64,000 nt of DNA from NCBI GenBank assembly GCA_900552005.1, contig URXU01000002.1, forward strand, positions 1 through 64,000. Reading direction: 5' to 3'. A program made the position numbers and the translations under genes. The notes beneath the pieces are model-generated. The model was not told the origin of the DNA. It saw only the letters and a list, made by a program, of their open reading frames with translations, and made no database searches. The stretch's first letter is position 1, and each line of letters begins with the position of its first letter. Shown here piece by piece: positions 43,479 through 52,506 of this stretch. The stretch is from an uncultured Phascolarctobacterium sp. Lineage in GTDB: Bacteria; Bacillota; Negativicutes; Acidaminococcales; Acidaminococcaceae.

Positions 43479-45032
43479 CTACATTACACGTCTCGGATAT
43501 ACATAGTCAGCCTGGAAACCTAAAGGAATATCCAAACCCCAGAAAACATAGAGCATAATGGTCAGACTAACCAGCAAGGCAACGGTATACGGCAGCATAA
43601 GAGAACTTAAAGTACCGATACCCGCACTCTTAACATATCTTTGACAATATAAAATAATCAGCGGATAAAAAGCAAACATCGGTGTAACAACATTTACAGC
43701 CGAGTCACTGACACGGAATGCCACCTGAGTAAGTTCAGGAGCAATGCCTACGGCCATCAGCATTGGTACAAAAATAGGCGCTAAAATTGCCCATTTTGCT
43801 GAAGCAGAAGTAATAATCAGGTTCAGGCAGGCAACAAAGATGATAATGCCAAATACGGTAACCTGCGGCGGCAGGGCCAAAGATTTTAAAAATTCCGCAC
43901 CGGCAATAGCAATCAGGGCGCCCATGTTGGAGGCACCGAAAGCATACAGGAACTGAGCAGCAAAGAAATAGAAAACAATGAGCTGAACCAATGTTTTGGT
44001 AATGTCTTCCATTGCTTTGGTAACATCTTTAGGAGATTTGAATTTTCCAACTATAATACCGTATACCAAACCTACCGCACCAGTAAAAACAAACAGCAGA
44101 GAAACAATGGACTGCATAATAGGTGCCTGAAAACTTGCCAGAACACCATTTTTATCACGCAAAATAGAATCTGCCGGCAAAATAGCCGCAATCAATGCAA
44201 TAATCATCAGAACAAGTACGCCTGTTGCAGCAAAGAAAGCTTTATTTTCTTGAGGCGTAACTTCCGCATTTGAGTCTTCGCCGATATCTATATTTTTATC
44301 AAGCGGATATACTTTCCACAGCCAAGGCTCGGAAATTTTTTCCGTTACATACCAGCAGCTGGCAATAACGATAAAAGTAGAGCCAAAAGCATAAAAATAA
44401 TTACAGAGGACATTTACCTGATAGGTAGGGTCAATCAGCTGTGCGGCACTTTGAGTAAAGCCCTGAATTACCGGGTCAATTGCCGAAGGCGTATAGTTGG
44501 CTGCAAAAGCGCCGGCAATACCGGCAAAAGAAGCGCCAATACCGGCTAAGGGATGCTTACCGCTGGCATAAAACATATAGGCAGCTACCGGAATAATAAT
44601 AACATAACCGGTATCAGGACCAAGATGGCTAAGCATGCCTACAAGAATAATGATGGGCGTCAGCAAAAACTTCGGAGTTACGGACAGAATCTTTTTCAAT
44701 CCGGTATTAATGTACCCGGATCCGTCAGCAATACCAATACCGAGAGTAGCAACAATTACCATACCCAGCGGCGGGAAACCGGAATAATTAGTAACCATGG
44801 TGCTGAGAAGTTTAACAAGATTTTCTCCGCTCAACATATTATTGACAACAATATTTTTGCCAGTTGTAGGGTGCACATAGTCAAAATGCATTTGCGATAA
44901 TATTGCCGAAACCACGCACACGATAACAAAAGCGGCAACAAACAAAATGGTAATATCAGGAATTTTATTGCCGACACGTTCAATAAAACCCAATATACCT
45001 CCCATCTGCTGTTTTTCCTGAACAGCTTTCAT
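43479..45032 (-). CDS. AbgT-family transporter
   Basis: A 517-residue membrane protein with about eleven to thirteen segments, including the family phrase GMLSHLGPDTGYVIIIPVAA and PSAIDPVIQGFTQSAAQLID. AbgT imports p-aminobenzoyl-glutamate, and other members export sulfonamides or act in peptide-conjugate uptake. Clear GAAGGAG site before the ATG. Operon partner pepT favours import of a small peptide-like compound. Confidence 0.88.
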   Translation of the reverse strand: MKAVQEKQQMGGILGFIERVGNKIPDITILFVAAFVIVCVVSAILSQMHFDYVHPTTGKNIVVNNMLSGENLVKLLSTMVTNYSGFPPLGMVIVATLGIGIADGSGYINTGLKKILSVTPKFLLTPIIILVGMLSHLGPDTGYVIIIPVAAYMFYASGKHPLAGIGASFAGIAGAFAANYTPSAIDPVIQGFTQSAAQLIDPTYQVNVLCNYFYAFGSTFIVIASCWYVTEKISEPWLWKVYPLDKNIDIGEDSNAEVTPQENKAFFAATGVLVLMIIALIAAILPADSILRDKNGVLASFQAPIMQSIVSLLFVFTGAVGLVYGIIVGKFKSPKDVTKAMEDITKTLVQLIVFYFFAAQFLYAFGASNMGALIAIAGAEFLKSLALPPQVTVFGIIIFVACLNLIITSASAKWAILAPIFVPMLMAVGIAPELTQVAFRVSDSAVNVVTPMFAFYPLIILYCQRYVKSAGIGTLSSLMLPYTVALLVSLTIMLYVFWGLDIPLGFQADYVYPRRVM

Positions 45033-45152
45033 AAATACCTCAACTCCTTCAAAAAATCAGATATCTTTTTTATTATAACATTTTTAAGGCTTTAATTAAA
45101 TAAAAAAGCTAAAACTTCTATTGTATGCATTAAGCATAAATAAAATTACTTT

Positions 45153-45869
45153 TTACTTTTGTTTTTCAATAATCAGAGCTTCTATTTTACCGCCGCGGCT
45201 AACCTCAATCGCAAAACGATAGTCCTCATCATCCTGATCCTGAAAATAATATTCATAACAAACCCCGGCCGCTTCGTAAACCACCGTTGACGGAGTCCCA
45301 TACTGACCTATGGCCCGTGCGCTGTCATCGCCGACACTTACACCACGCATAGTGATAATTTTAGGATCGCTGATTTTATAATAAACATTATTTTTTCTCT
45401 TTTTATCAGTGCCGACAGTTATATTGGAGAAAGTATAATAGTAACGCCCATTTTCTTTCTTGCTGCTCAGACATTTTCCCAAACTCTGCTCCAGACGTTC
45501 CTTATCAAACCTACTGTTCAACGCTAAATAGCCTAAAGCAAAATCTTCCTGCGTTAGCATATCTTTACGGCATGCTTCCGTAAAAGGAGCATATACATAG
45601 CCTTCCGTACCGTCAGCCAACACCTGATACCAGTCGCCTTTTCTGTCCAGTACCTGCAGCAGAGTATGACGTTGCAAAACGCGCAGTATCCGTCCTGTTT
45701 CCGGTTCCTGACGCAAATTTACGTCATCCCCCTGCATAATGACAAAGTTACCTTTATCATATCCTTTAACTTTCTCCGTACAATAAAATTTTTCTGCAGC
45801 GCTGACAATACCAGCCTGTAAAAAAGCCAGCAGCAATAAAAATACTGCCAGGCTCAGCAATTTCTTCAT
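45153..45869 (-). CDS. Secreted SH3-domain protein of unknown function
   Basis: A 238-residue exported protein. It has a signal peptide (about 1-24; KKLLSLAVFLLLLAFLQAG, then cleavage near SAA), a bacterial SH3-like domain (about 30-95) with YVYAPF, and an unrecognised C-terminal domain (about 100-235). Bacterial SH3 domains often bind cell-wall peptides. The ATG at 45869 follows AAAGGAG by 7 bases and is chosen over an upstream start. It is preceded by the sepF2 terminator. Confidence 0.65.
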   Translation of the reverse strand: MKKLLSLAVFLLLLAFLQAGIVSAAEKFYCTEKVKGYDKGNFVIMQGDDVNLRQEPETGRILRVLQRHTLLQVLDRKGDWYQVLADGTEGYVYAPFTEACRKDMLTQEDFALGYLALNSRFDKERLEQSLGKCLSSKKENGRYYYTFSNITVGTDKKRKNNVYYKISDPKIITMRGVSVGDDSARAIGQYGTPSTVVYEAAGVCYEYYFQDQDDEDYRFAIEVSRGGKIEALIIEKQK

Positions 45870-45918
45870 GTTGAATCTCCTTTGCTCTATTGCACTAAAA
45901 CTATTTTTCAACAACAAA

Positions 45919-45955
45919 AAAACTGCTTTTCCTGATTTCCAGGAAAAGCAGTTTT
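45919..45955 (-). terminator. Intrinsic terminator after the second sepF
   Basis: AAAACTGCTTTTCCTG pairs with CAGGAAAAGCAGTTTT around ATTTC, followed by TTTTTGTTG on the minus strand. Confidence 0.93.
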
Positions 45956-45966
45956 CAGCAGAGTTA

Positions 45967-46332
45967 TCAGCCTAACCAGGAACGTACGCCACTGCGTTTT
46001 AAAACAGTTTCTTTATTAACGCCGACCTGTTCAGGAGCATATAAAAGTAAATCATCGTTTACTTTGGATACGGAAGCATTCACAATGTAGCTGACACCGT
46101 TAAGATAGTCAAAAATACGGTTTTTCAGTGCTGCATCTACAGCATCAAAACAAACCATAATGGCGCTGCCGCTCATTAATGCATCCGCATAATCACGCAC
46201 GTCACTGAAAGCTTTCGGAGTGCGGATCATAATATTAAGATGTCCTGATTTCAAAAGACGCGGACCAGCATAAACCTGTTCGTCCTGTTCTTCTGCCGAG
46301 AAAAATTTCATTGCCGTATTTTTCAAGTCCAT
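45967..46332 (-). CDS. SepF-like protein, second copy
   Basis: A 121-residue protein that consists almost only of the SepF core (LNIMIRTPKAFSDVRDYADAL ... DDLLLYAPEQVGV). The start MDLKNTAMKFF is a short helix-like lead, without the long linker of the main SepF at 13797-14324. The ATG at 46332 has GGGGG 8 bases upstream; an ATG five codons earlier overlaps that site. A paralog may form mixed filaments or take over part of FtsZ anchoring. Confidence 0.8.
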   Translation of the reverse strand: MDLKNTAMKFFSAEEQDEQVYAGPRLLKSGHLNIMIRTPKAFSDVRDYADALMSGSAIMVCFDAVDAALKNRIFDYLNGVSYIVNASVSKVNDDLLLYAPEQVGVNKETVLKRSGVRSWLG

Positions 46333-46414
46333 TGGTATTGCCCCCATATGTCTAAACTATGATAAATAATTATATTCTCTGTGCATAGGTAAAATTCCTG
46401 CTGCAAGAAAAATT

Positions 46415-48238
46415 TTATTGATTATTTTTAGCACGTCCACGCATACGGCCGCGTTCTACTCTGTCGAGAACTTTCTTACGCATACGAATACTCTTAGGAG
46501 TTACTTCTACCAGTTCGTCGTCATTAATATGTTCAAGAGCCTGTTCCAAAGAGAAGGTCTTAGGCGGAATCAGGCGGATAGCGTCATCACTGCCGGAAGC
46601 ACGCATGTTGCTGACATGTTTCTTTTTGCAGGGATTAACGTCCATATCGTCTTCGCGGCTGTTTTCACCAATAATCTGACCTTCATAAACCTGTTCAGCA
46701 GGAATGATGAACATGGTGCCGCGTTCCTGAGCATTGCCGATGCCGTAGGAAGTAGTTTCACCTGTTTCAAAAGCAACCAGACTGCCGCGGGTACGGCCGG
46801 GAATATCACCTTTATAAGCTTCATAACCGGCAAAGACGTGGTTCATTACGCCATTGCCTTTGGTATCGGTGAGAAACTGATTACGGAAACCAATAAGGCC
46901 GCGAGCAGGAATCTTAAACTCCATACGCAGATAACCGGCCATTTCGGTCATATTGGTCAGCTCAGCTTTGCGCAGGCCAAGACCTTCCATAACGGCGCCC
47001 ATATAATCCTGCGGTACATCGATGGTCAGCGCTTCCATTGGTTCCATTAAAGTACCGTTTTCATCACGGTGCATGATAACTTTCGGTTTACCAACCTGCA
47101 GTTCATAGCCTTCACGGCGCATAGTTTCAATCAAAATGGACAAATGCAGTTCGCCGCGGCCGGAAACTTTGAAAGCATCAGGACTGTCAGTTTCTTCCAC
47201 ACGCATGGAAACATTGGTTTCCACTTCCTTGAACAGACGGTCACGCAGATGACGGCTGGTAACAAATTCACCTTCACGTCCGGCAAAAGGACTGTTGTTG
47301 ACAGAGAAAATCATGGACAAGGTAGGTTCGTCAATTTTCAGACCTTTAAGCATTTCCGGATTATCGTAGTCGGCAATGGTATCACCGATATTGGCATCAC
47401 TCAGACCAATCAAAGCAACGATATCACCTGCTGCCACTTCCTGTACTTCCACACGTTTTAAACCCTGATAGCTGTACAGACGGCCAATTTTTGCTTTTTT
47501 GCTACCTTTTTCATCCATCAAAGTGATATTTTCACCATTATGAATGGTACCGCGAACTACACGGCCAACAACAATGCGGCCAACATAATCGTCATAGTCC
47601 AGGGTGTTAACCAGCATCTGCAGCGGTGCATCTACATCAACATCCGGAGCCGGAATATTTTCCAGGATAACTTTAAACAGCGGTTCCAGATTATTGCTTT
47701 CTTCATCCATGGACAGTTTGGCAATACCGTTGCGGGCAGATGCCAAAACAACGGGGAATTCCAGCTGGTCTTCATCCGCATCCAGTTCAATAAAAAGATC
47801 CAGAACCTCGTCGATAACTTCATTAACGCGTTGGTCAGGACGGTCAATTTTATTGATAACAACAATCGGTTTCAGGTGCTGCTCCAAAGCTTTGCGCAGC
47901 ACATATTTAGTCTGCGGCATCGGTCCTTCATAAGCATCAACAAGCAGCAATACGCCGTCAACCATGGTCAGCACGCGTTCAACTTCGCCGCCGAAATCCG
48001 CATGGCCCGGAGTATCCAGAATATTGATTTTAGTACCGTTATGCATAACGGCAGTATTTTTAGATAAAATGGTAATGCCGCGTTCGCGTTCCAGATCATT
48101 AGAGTCCATAACACGTTCTTCAACATGTTCATTGGCTCTGAAAATACCGCTTTGTTTCAGCATAGCATCTACCAGAGTAGTCTTGCCATGGTCAACGTGG
48201 GCAATAATAGCTATATTACGTAAATCATTTCTAATCAT
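46415..48238 (-). CDS. typA: Translational GTPase TypA/BipA
   Basis: A 607-residue ribosome-binding GTPase. G1 is [10 protein letters not shown]3 is DTPGHADFG and G4 is [12 protein letters not shown]-like domains II, III and V and the BipA-specific C-terminal domain (about 480-600) follow. It acts in 50S assembly, cold and stress growth. Stop lies before the second sepF start by about 80 bases. Confidence 0.97.
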   Translation of the reverse strand: MIRNDLRNIAIIAHVDHGKTTLVDAMLKQSGIFRANEHVEERVMDSNDLERERGITILSKNTAVMHNGTKINILDTPGHADFGGEVERVLTMVDGVLLLVDAYEGPMPQTKYVLRKALEQHLKPIVVINKIDRPDQRVNEVIDEVLDLFIELDADEDQLEFPVVLASARNGIAKLSMDEESNNLEPLFKVILENIPAPDVDVDAPLQMLVNTLDYDDYVGRIVVGRVVRGTIHNGENITLMDEKGSKKAKIGRLYSYQGLKRVEVQEVAAGDIVALIGLSDANIGDTIADYDNPEMLKGLKIDEPTLSMIFSVNNSPFAGREGEFVTSRHLRDRLFKEVETNVSMRVEETDSPDAFKVSGRGELHLSILIETMRREGYELQVGKPKVIMHRDENGTLMEPMEALTIDVPQDYMGAVMEGLGLRKAELTNMTEMAGYLRMEFKIPARGLIGFRNQFLTDTKGNGVMNHVFAGYEAYKGDIPGRTRGSLVAFETGETTSYGIGNAQERGTMFIIPAEQVYEGQIIGENSREDDMDVNPCKKKHVSNMRASGSDDAIRLIPPKTFSLEQALEHINDDELVEVTPKSIRMRKKVLDRVERGRMRGRAKNNQ

Positions 48239-48265
48239 AACTATGATTCTCTCCTTCTCTAATTA

Positions 48266-48302
48266 AAAAGAAGAAGGATGCCTGTCAAGGAGCATCCTTC
48301 TA
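48266..48302 (-). terminator. Intrinsic terminator after the TRAP operon
   Basis: AGAAGGATGC pairs with GCATCCTTCT around a 10-base loop, followed on the minus strand by TTCTTTTTAAT. Confidence 0.88.
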
Positions 48303-48354
48303 ACTGCTTTTCCATTATATTCTTTTTAAGCAAACATGTCAATAATATGACATA

Positions 48355-49632
48355 TTATTTAACAATAGTCGGCAGCCAGGTAGCAATCTGCGGGAAGAAG
48401 CACAGCAGCAGAATTTCCAAGGCCATGATAACACCGAAGGGAATAACACCTTTGATGATCTGCGTCATTTTGCTGTCCGGACTGATGCCCTGCAGCACAA
48501 ACAGATTCATGCCTACAGGAGGCGTAATCAGTGCCAGTTCCAAATTAATCAGCATTACTACGTTAAACCAAATCGGATCAAAGCCCAGCTTAACAATCAG
48601 CGGGAACAAAATCGGCAGCGTAATAAAGATGATGGAAACGGATTCCAAAATACAGCCGAGGAATAACAGCAGAATATTGATAGCCACAAAGATTACCCAA
48701 CGATTAGTTTGCATGTCTACTACAAAATTGGTCAGCGCCTGCGGTGCATCAAGAATGGTCAAAACGAAGCCAAACAGACTGGCGCCAATCATAATGGCAA
48801 AGATCATACATGTTGTTTTAATCGTATCTTCCAAAATTTCCGGCATATCTTTCAGCGACAGGGTGCGGTAAATCAGGAATGTAATAATCAAGCTGTACAC
48901 CGTACCGATGCCGGCTGCTTCAGTAGGAGTAAAAATACCGCTGTAAATGCCGCCTACAACAATTACAGGCAGCATCAGTCCCCAAAAAGACTTTTTCAGC
49001 GCACTTAAACGTTCATCCCAGCTGGCCGGTGCTTCCAGTGGCAGATTTCTTGAACGATACACAACCACCATAATAAATAAAATGGTCAAAATAGCTCCGG
49101 GAACTACACCGGACATAAACAGCTTGCCGATGGATTCATCAGTAATCGCACCGTACAAAATCATCGGAATAGAAGGAGGAATTAAAATGCCCAGCGTACC
49201 ACCGGCAGCTACGGCACCTAAAACCAAAGATCTGTCATACCCGCGGGAAAGCATTTCCGGTATTGCAATTGCGCCGATAGTTACCGCGCAGGCTACGGAA
49301 GAACCAGTAATAGCAGCAAAAACAGCACAGGCCATAACTGTAGCAATACCTAAACCGCCCGGCAGATGGCGCAGCCACTTATTGGCTAATTCAAATAAAT
49401 CATTGCCAACCTTACCTGTCAGCAAAATCTGACTCATTAAAATATACAGTGGAACCGCTGTCAGAACAAAATCATCCAGAGATTTATAACCAATAATCGG
49501 CAATTGAGCCAAAGCCCCATCGCCGCCCATAAAGAGCAGCATACCCGCTACTCCTGCCATGCCCAGTGAAAAAGCTACCGGCAGGCCCAGGACTAATAAT
49601 AATAACAGCAAAGCGGTAAAAATTATGATCAT
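48355..49632 (-). CDS. dctM: TRAP transporter large permease (DctM)
   Basis: A 425-residue membrane protein with about 12 segments, including the conserved GILIPPSIPMILYG and EAAGIGTVYSL phrases. It carries the transport pathway of a Na+-linked tripartite ATP-independent carrier. It abuts the DctQ stop with no gap and ends at an intrinsic terminator. Confidence 0.95.
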   Translation of the reverse strand: MIIIFTALLLLLLVLGLPVAFSLGMAGVAGMLLFMGGDGALAQLPIIGYKSLDDFVLTAVPLYILMSQILLTGKVGNDLFELANKWLRHLPGGLGIATVMACAVFAAITGSSVACAVTIGAIAIPEMLSRGYDRSLVLGAVAAGGTLGILIPPSIPMILYGAITDESIGKLFMSGVVPGAILTILFIMVVVYRSRNLPLEAPASWDERLSALKKSFWGLMLPVIVVGGIYSGIFTPTEAAGIGTVYSLIITFLIYRTLSLKDMPEILEDTIKTTCMIFAIMIGASLFGFVLTILDAPQALTNFVVDMQTNRWVIFVAINILLLFLGCILESVSIIFITLPILFPLIVKLGFDPIWFNVVMLINLELALITPPVGMNLFVLQGISPDSKMTQIIKGVIPFGVIMALEILLLCFFPQIATWLPTIVK

Positions 49633-50157
49633 TTATTTTGCCTCCTCACTGAAATCATTATTCTTAATCTTGATAAAGTCTACCAAAATAGTACGTATAA
49701 TCTGCAGCAGCAATACTAAAAGACCAATGGGCATGGAAATCTGGGGAATCCATAGCGGCGTGCTTAAAGTTGTTGGCGCGCAATTGTTAATTTCCAGAGA
49801 AAACATGGCCATTTCCCAGGATTGCTGCATAAAAATCAAACTGTAAAATGCTCCAATAAAAGCTATGCCAAATTCAATATAGCAGCGAGCCTTAGGCGAA
49901 AGACGGGATATTAAGATATCTACATGAATATGCTTTTTACCCGCATAGGCAACGCCCATTCCTAAAAAGCCGGCAACAACCACGCAATATGTAGAAATTT
50001 CCATAACCCACTCTGTCGGAGCATTAAAAATACTGCGGCAAATTACTTCATACACAATCATAAACCCGGTAAACAGTACCAGCAGACCGGCAACAACGCC
50101 GGTAATATTAGTTATTACATTTAAAATTCTGTCATATATTCTAACAAATCTTTCCAC
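49633..50157 (-). CDS. dctQ: TRAP transporter small permease (DctQ)
   Basis: A 174-residue four-segment membrane protein with the DctQ phrase VVAGFLGMGVAYAGKKHIHVD. It pairs with DctM to form the membrane complex. It follows the DctP gene in the same operon. Confidence 0.93.
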   Translation of the reverse strand: MERFVRIYDRILNVITNITGVVAGLLVLFTGFMIVYEVICRSIFNAPTEWVMEISTYCVVVAGFLGMGVAYAGKKHIHVDILISRLSPKARCYIEFGIAFIGAFYSLIFMQQSWEMAMFSLEINNCAPTTLSTPLWIPQISMPIGLLVLLLQIIRTILVDFIKIKNNDFSEEAK

Positions 50158-50191
50158 TATATCACACTCACTTCAACTTCGGCTCAACAAT

Positions 50192-51208
50192 TTAGGACTT
50201 GGTGCAGATGTCGATAAGTTCCTGACCGAGGCTGCCGTTTTCTTTCACGAAGAGATCCCAAACCGGAGCTGTTGCATCACGCCATGCCTGCAATTCACTT
50301 TCAGGAACAGTATAAACTTTCATGCCTTTTGCCTTTAAGTCTTCCAAAGCCTGCATATCTTCTTTCTTGGCATTAGCTCTGATTTCATCACGAACTTCTT
50401 TGGCAGCTTCATTCAAAGCTTTTTTCTGGCTGTCATTTAATTTATTGTAGGATTTTTCGTTGATAGCTACGATAAATTCAGGAGAGGCATGGTTAGTGAT
50501 CGTCAGATATTCATGCACTTCATACATTTTGCGGTCACGCATGGCAGTTGTTCCGGAAGTCTGTCCGTCAATAGTACCACGCTGAATGCCCATGTATACT
50601 TCGCTGGAACCCATGGTTACAGAAGAAGCGCCTAAAGCCTTAATGGTTTCAGCAGAATATTTGCTGTAACCGCGAATCTTCAAGCCGGCAAAGTCTGCGG
50701 GAGTTTTAATTTCTTTCTTATTATTGGCAAACTGGACAAAACCATAGTCAGCCCAGATTAAAGGCAGAACACCTTTCTTTTCCAGTTGGGCGCCAAGTTT
50801 TTCGCCCAAGCCATTATCAATAGCATGGTCTACTTTTTCATAGCTCGGGAAAAGGAACGGTACATCAAAAACGTCCATTGCCGGTACGATGCTGGCCCAT
50901 CTGCCCACAGTATTCAAGCCCATATCAATACCGCCGGACATAATGGCATCATTCATGTTTTTATCATTATATAACTGTCCGGCAGGATAAATGGAAATCT
51001 TTACTGTACCGCCGGATTTAGCAGCTGCCTTTTCTTTCAGATTTTCCATTGCTTTTACAAGAGGATGACTTGACGGCAAAGCAGTTGCCATTTTCAGCTC
51101 TACCGCACCACCATCAGCGGCTTTCTTATCTCCACTGCCGCCGCAGCCGCCTACCAAAGCCATAGCGGCTATTAATGCCGCCGCTGTAATTTTCTTCATC
51201 CATTGCAT
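50192..51208 (-). CDS. dctP: TRAP transporter substrate-binding protein (DctP family)
   Basis: A 338-residue lipoprotein. A signal peptide ends at the lipobox VGGC (about C22), so the mature protein is anchored outside the inner membrane. The solute-binding fold carries the family Arg in LKIRGYSKYS and KEIKTPADF. Substrates of this family are carboxylates, including C4-dicarboxylates, sialic acid and 2-oxo acids. An AAGGAG site precedes the first ATG. The linked lyase and leucine-type T-box suggest a branched-chain carboxylate or 2-oxo acid, which is inference. Confidence 0.93.
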   Translation of the reverse strand: MQWMKKITAAALIAAMALVGGCGGSGDKKAADGGAVELKMATALPSSHPLVKAMENLKEKAAAKSGGTVKISIYPAGQLYNDKNMNDAIMSGGIDMGLNTVGRWASIVPAMDVFDVPFLFPSYEKVDHAIDNGLGEKLGAQLEKKGVLPLIWADYGFVQFANNKKEIKTPADFAGLKIRGYSKYSAETIKALGASSVTMGSSEVYMGIQRGTIDGQTSGTTAMRDRKMYEVHEYLTITNHASPEFIVAINEKSYNKLNDSQKKALNEAAKEVRDEIRANAKKEDMQALEDLKAKGMKVYTVPESELQAWRDATAPVWDLFVKENGSLGQELIDICTKS

Positions 51209-51240
51209 AATACAACACTCCTTTTTAAATTATATTTATA

Positions 51241-52104
51241 TTATTTATATTTTTGATCTAATTTATTATATTCATCAAAGCCAATAAATTTATTGAACTC
51301 TTCAAAACTCAGCATGTTTTGACGACAGGAAGCAGTAGTTCCCTCCGTACGCAGCTGCCGCAGCACATCTCCAAAGGCTTTGCTAACCGTATAAACTGAA
51401 GTGCAGGGCCAAAAGACAACACTGAAACCCATTGCCTCTAAATCCTTAGAAGTCAGATTAGGAGTGCGCCCACCTTCTATCATATTGGAGATTAGGATGG
51501 TATCGGGAAAACTGCGGCTAATCTTTTCAAGTTCCGCTACATTCTGCGGCGCTTCAATAAATAATGCATCTGCGCCGCTGTCCAAATAAAGTTTGCCGCG
51601 CTCAATTGCTGCCTCAAGTCCTAAAACGGCTCTGGCATCAGTCCTGGCTATCAGCAGTGTGTCGGAAAAAGTCTTGGCATCAGCTGCTGCCCTTAATTTT
51701 TTGGCATGCTCTGATGCGTCCACCACCTGCTTTCCCTGCATATGACCGCAGCGTTTAGGCCATACCTGATCTTCCAGCAGAATGGCGGCAGCTCCCGCTG
51801 CTTCATACTCCCGCATCGTACGCATGGCGCTGAGGTTATTGCCATAACCAGTATCACCATCGGCAAATACGGGCAATTGCACTGCCCTGGCAATGCACCG
51901 CAGAGCGTCAGTCATTTCCGTCATGGAAAGATAACCTACATCCGGTTCCCCCAATCTACTGGCCGCCACACCATAGCCACCCATGACAACACCCTCAAAG
52001 CCTGCTGCAGCTGCAAGTTTTGCGGTTAAGGCATCATATACACCCGGCAAAACCAAAATTTCTTTTTGCCGCAGCCTCGCACGCAGCTTTTTTCTTAAAT
52101 CCAT
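51241..52104 (-). CDS. Isocitrate lyase/PEP mutase-superfamily C-C lyase
   Basis: A 287-residue TIM-barrel enzyme. It has the lyase signature KRCGHM (catalytic Cys in the gating loop), the metal motif DGDTGYGN and ILLEDQ. The N-terminal phrase VLPGVYDALTAKLAAAAGF is typical of 2-methylisocitrate/2,3-dimethylmalate lyases and related enzymes. It probably cleaves a 2-alkylmalate-type acid to pyruvate or an oxo acid plus a carboxylic acid. It starts 7 bases after an AGGAGGA site behind a T-box, and a TRAP carrier follows by 32 bases. Confidence 0.82.
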   Translation of the reverse strand: MDLRKKLRARLRQKEILVLPGVYDALTAKLAAAAGFEGVVMGGYGVAASRLGEPDVGYLSMTEMTDALRCIARAVQLPVFADGDTGYGNNLSAMRTMREYEAAGAAAILLEDQVWPKRCGHMQGKQVVDASEHAKKLRAAADAKTFSDTLLIARTDARAVLGLEAAIERGKLYLDSGADALFIEAPQNVAELEKISRSFPDTILISNMIEGGRTPNLTSKDLEAMGFSVVFWPCTSVYTVSKAFGDVLRQLRTEGTTASCRQNMLSFEEFNKFIGFDEYNKLDQKYK

Positions 52105-52119
52105 CGTATCTCCTCCTAC

Positions 52120-52345
52120 ATATCAATAAAAAACGCCCCTATCAGCATGTGCCGATAGGGGCGTCAACCGCGGTACCACCCTATATTGTACTCTGTACTT
52201 TAACGCAGCAATACGCTTTTTCCTAATACATTTCAGAAAAAGAGTTCTTGGGCGAGAAAAGCAGGTCCATCCTTTTGGCTCACACCAACCGCCAAATCTC
52301 TGAAACGTTTTCCTGCTTTATTCCCAATCATTACTTATCTATGTT
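52120..52345 (-). promoter_or_regulatory. T-box riboswitch upstream of the lyase-TRAP operon, CUC (Leu) specifier
   Basis: The minus-strand leader has a T-box core AGGGTGGTACCGCGG (about 52168-52184) and a terminator ACGCCCCTATC/GATAGGGGCGT followed by TTTTTTATT (52124-52164). Stem I: TTGGG (52323-52327) pairs with CCCAA (52248-52252) and AGCAGG pairs with CCTGCT. CUC-G lies just before CCCAA, so I read the specifier as CUC (complement of 52254-52256). The distal loop GGCGGTTGGTGTGAGCC is classical. UGGU matches A73 of tRNA-Leu and speaks against Ser (G73). Confidence 0.9.
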
Positions 52346-52380
52346 TACATTTGTATATCATTTTCTTGAAAATTAAACAT

Positions 52381-52409
52381 AGTATAGCAATGAGTTATTT
52401 TTCTGTCAA
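52381..52409 (-). promoter_or_regulatory. Promoter of the lyase-TRAP T-box transcript
   Basis: TTGACA (complement of 52404-52409), 17 bases, TATACT (complement of 52381-52386). With the T-box, this accounts for most of the gene-free 52105-52506; the rest (52410-52506) shows nothing I can assign. Confidence 0.85.
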
Positions 52410-52506
52410 CATATTTATTGCATATTAGAAAATTTCTATTTATTTTTGATTTTTTTGTATATTACTTTACAATCATTACATTTCTTTAGCAAATAATATT
52501 TTTAAT

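Noticed and set aside
46418..48067. Several long plus-strand frames opposite typA
   Set aside because: They mirror typA, a conserved gene with intact GTPase motifs; composition is rich in His, Asn and Phe, as expected of antisense frames.
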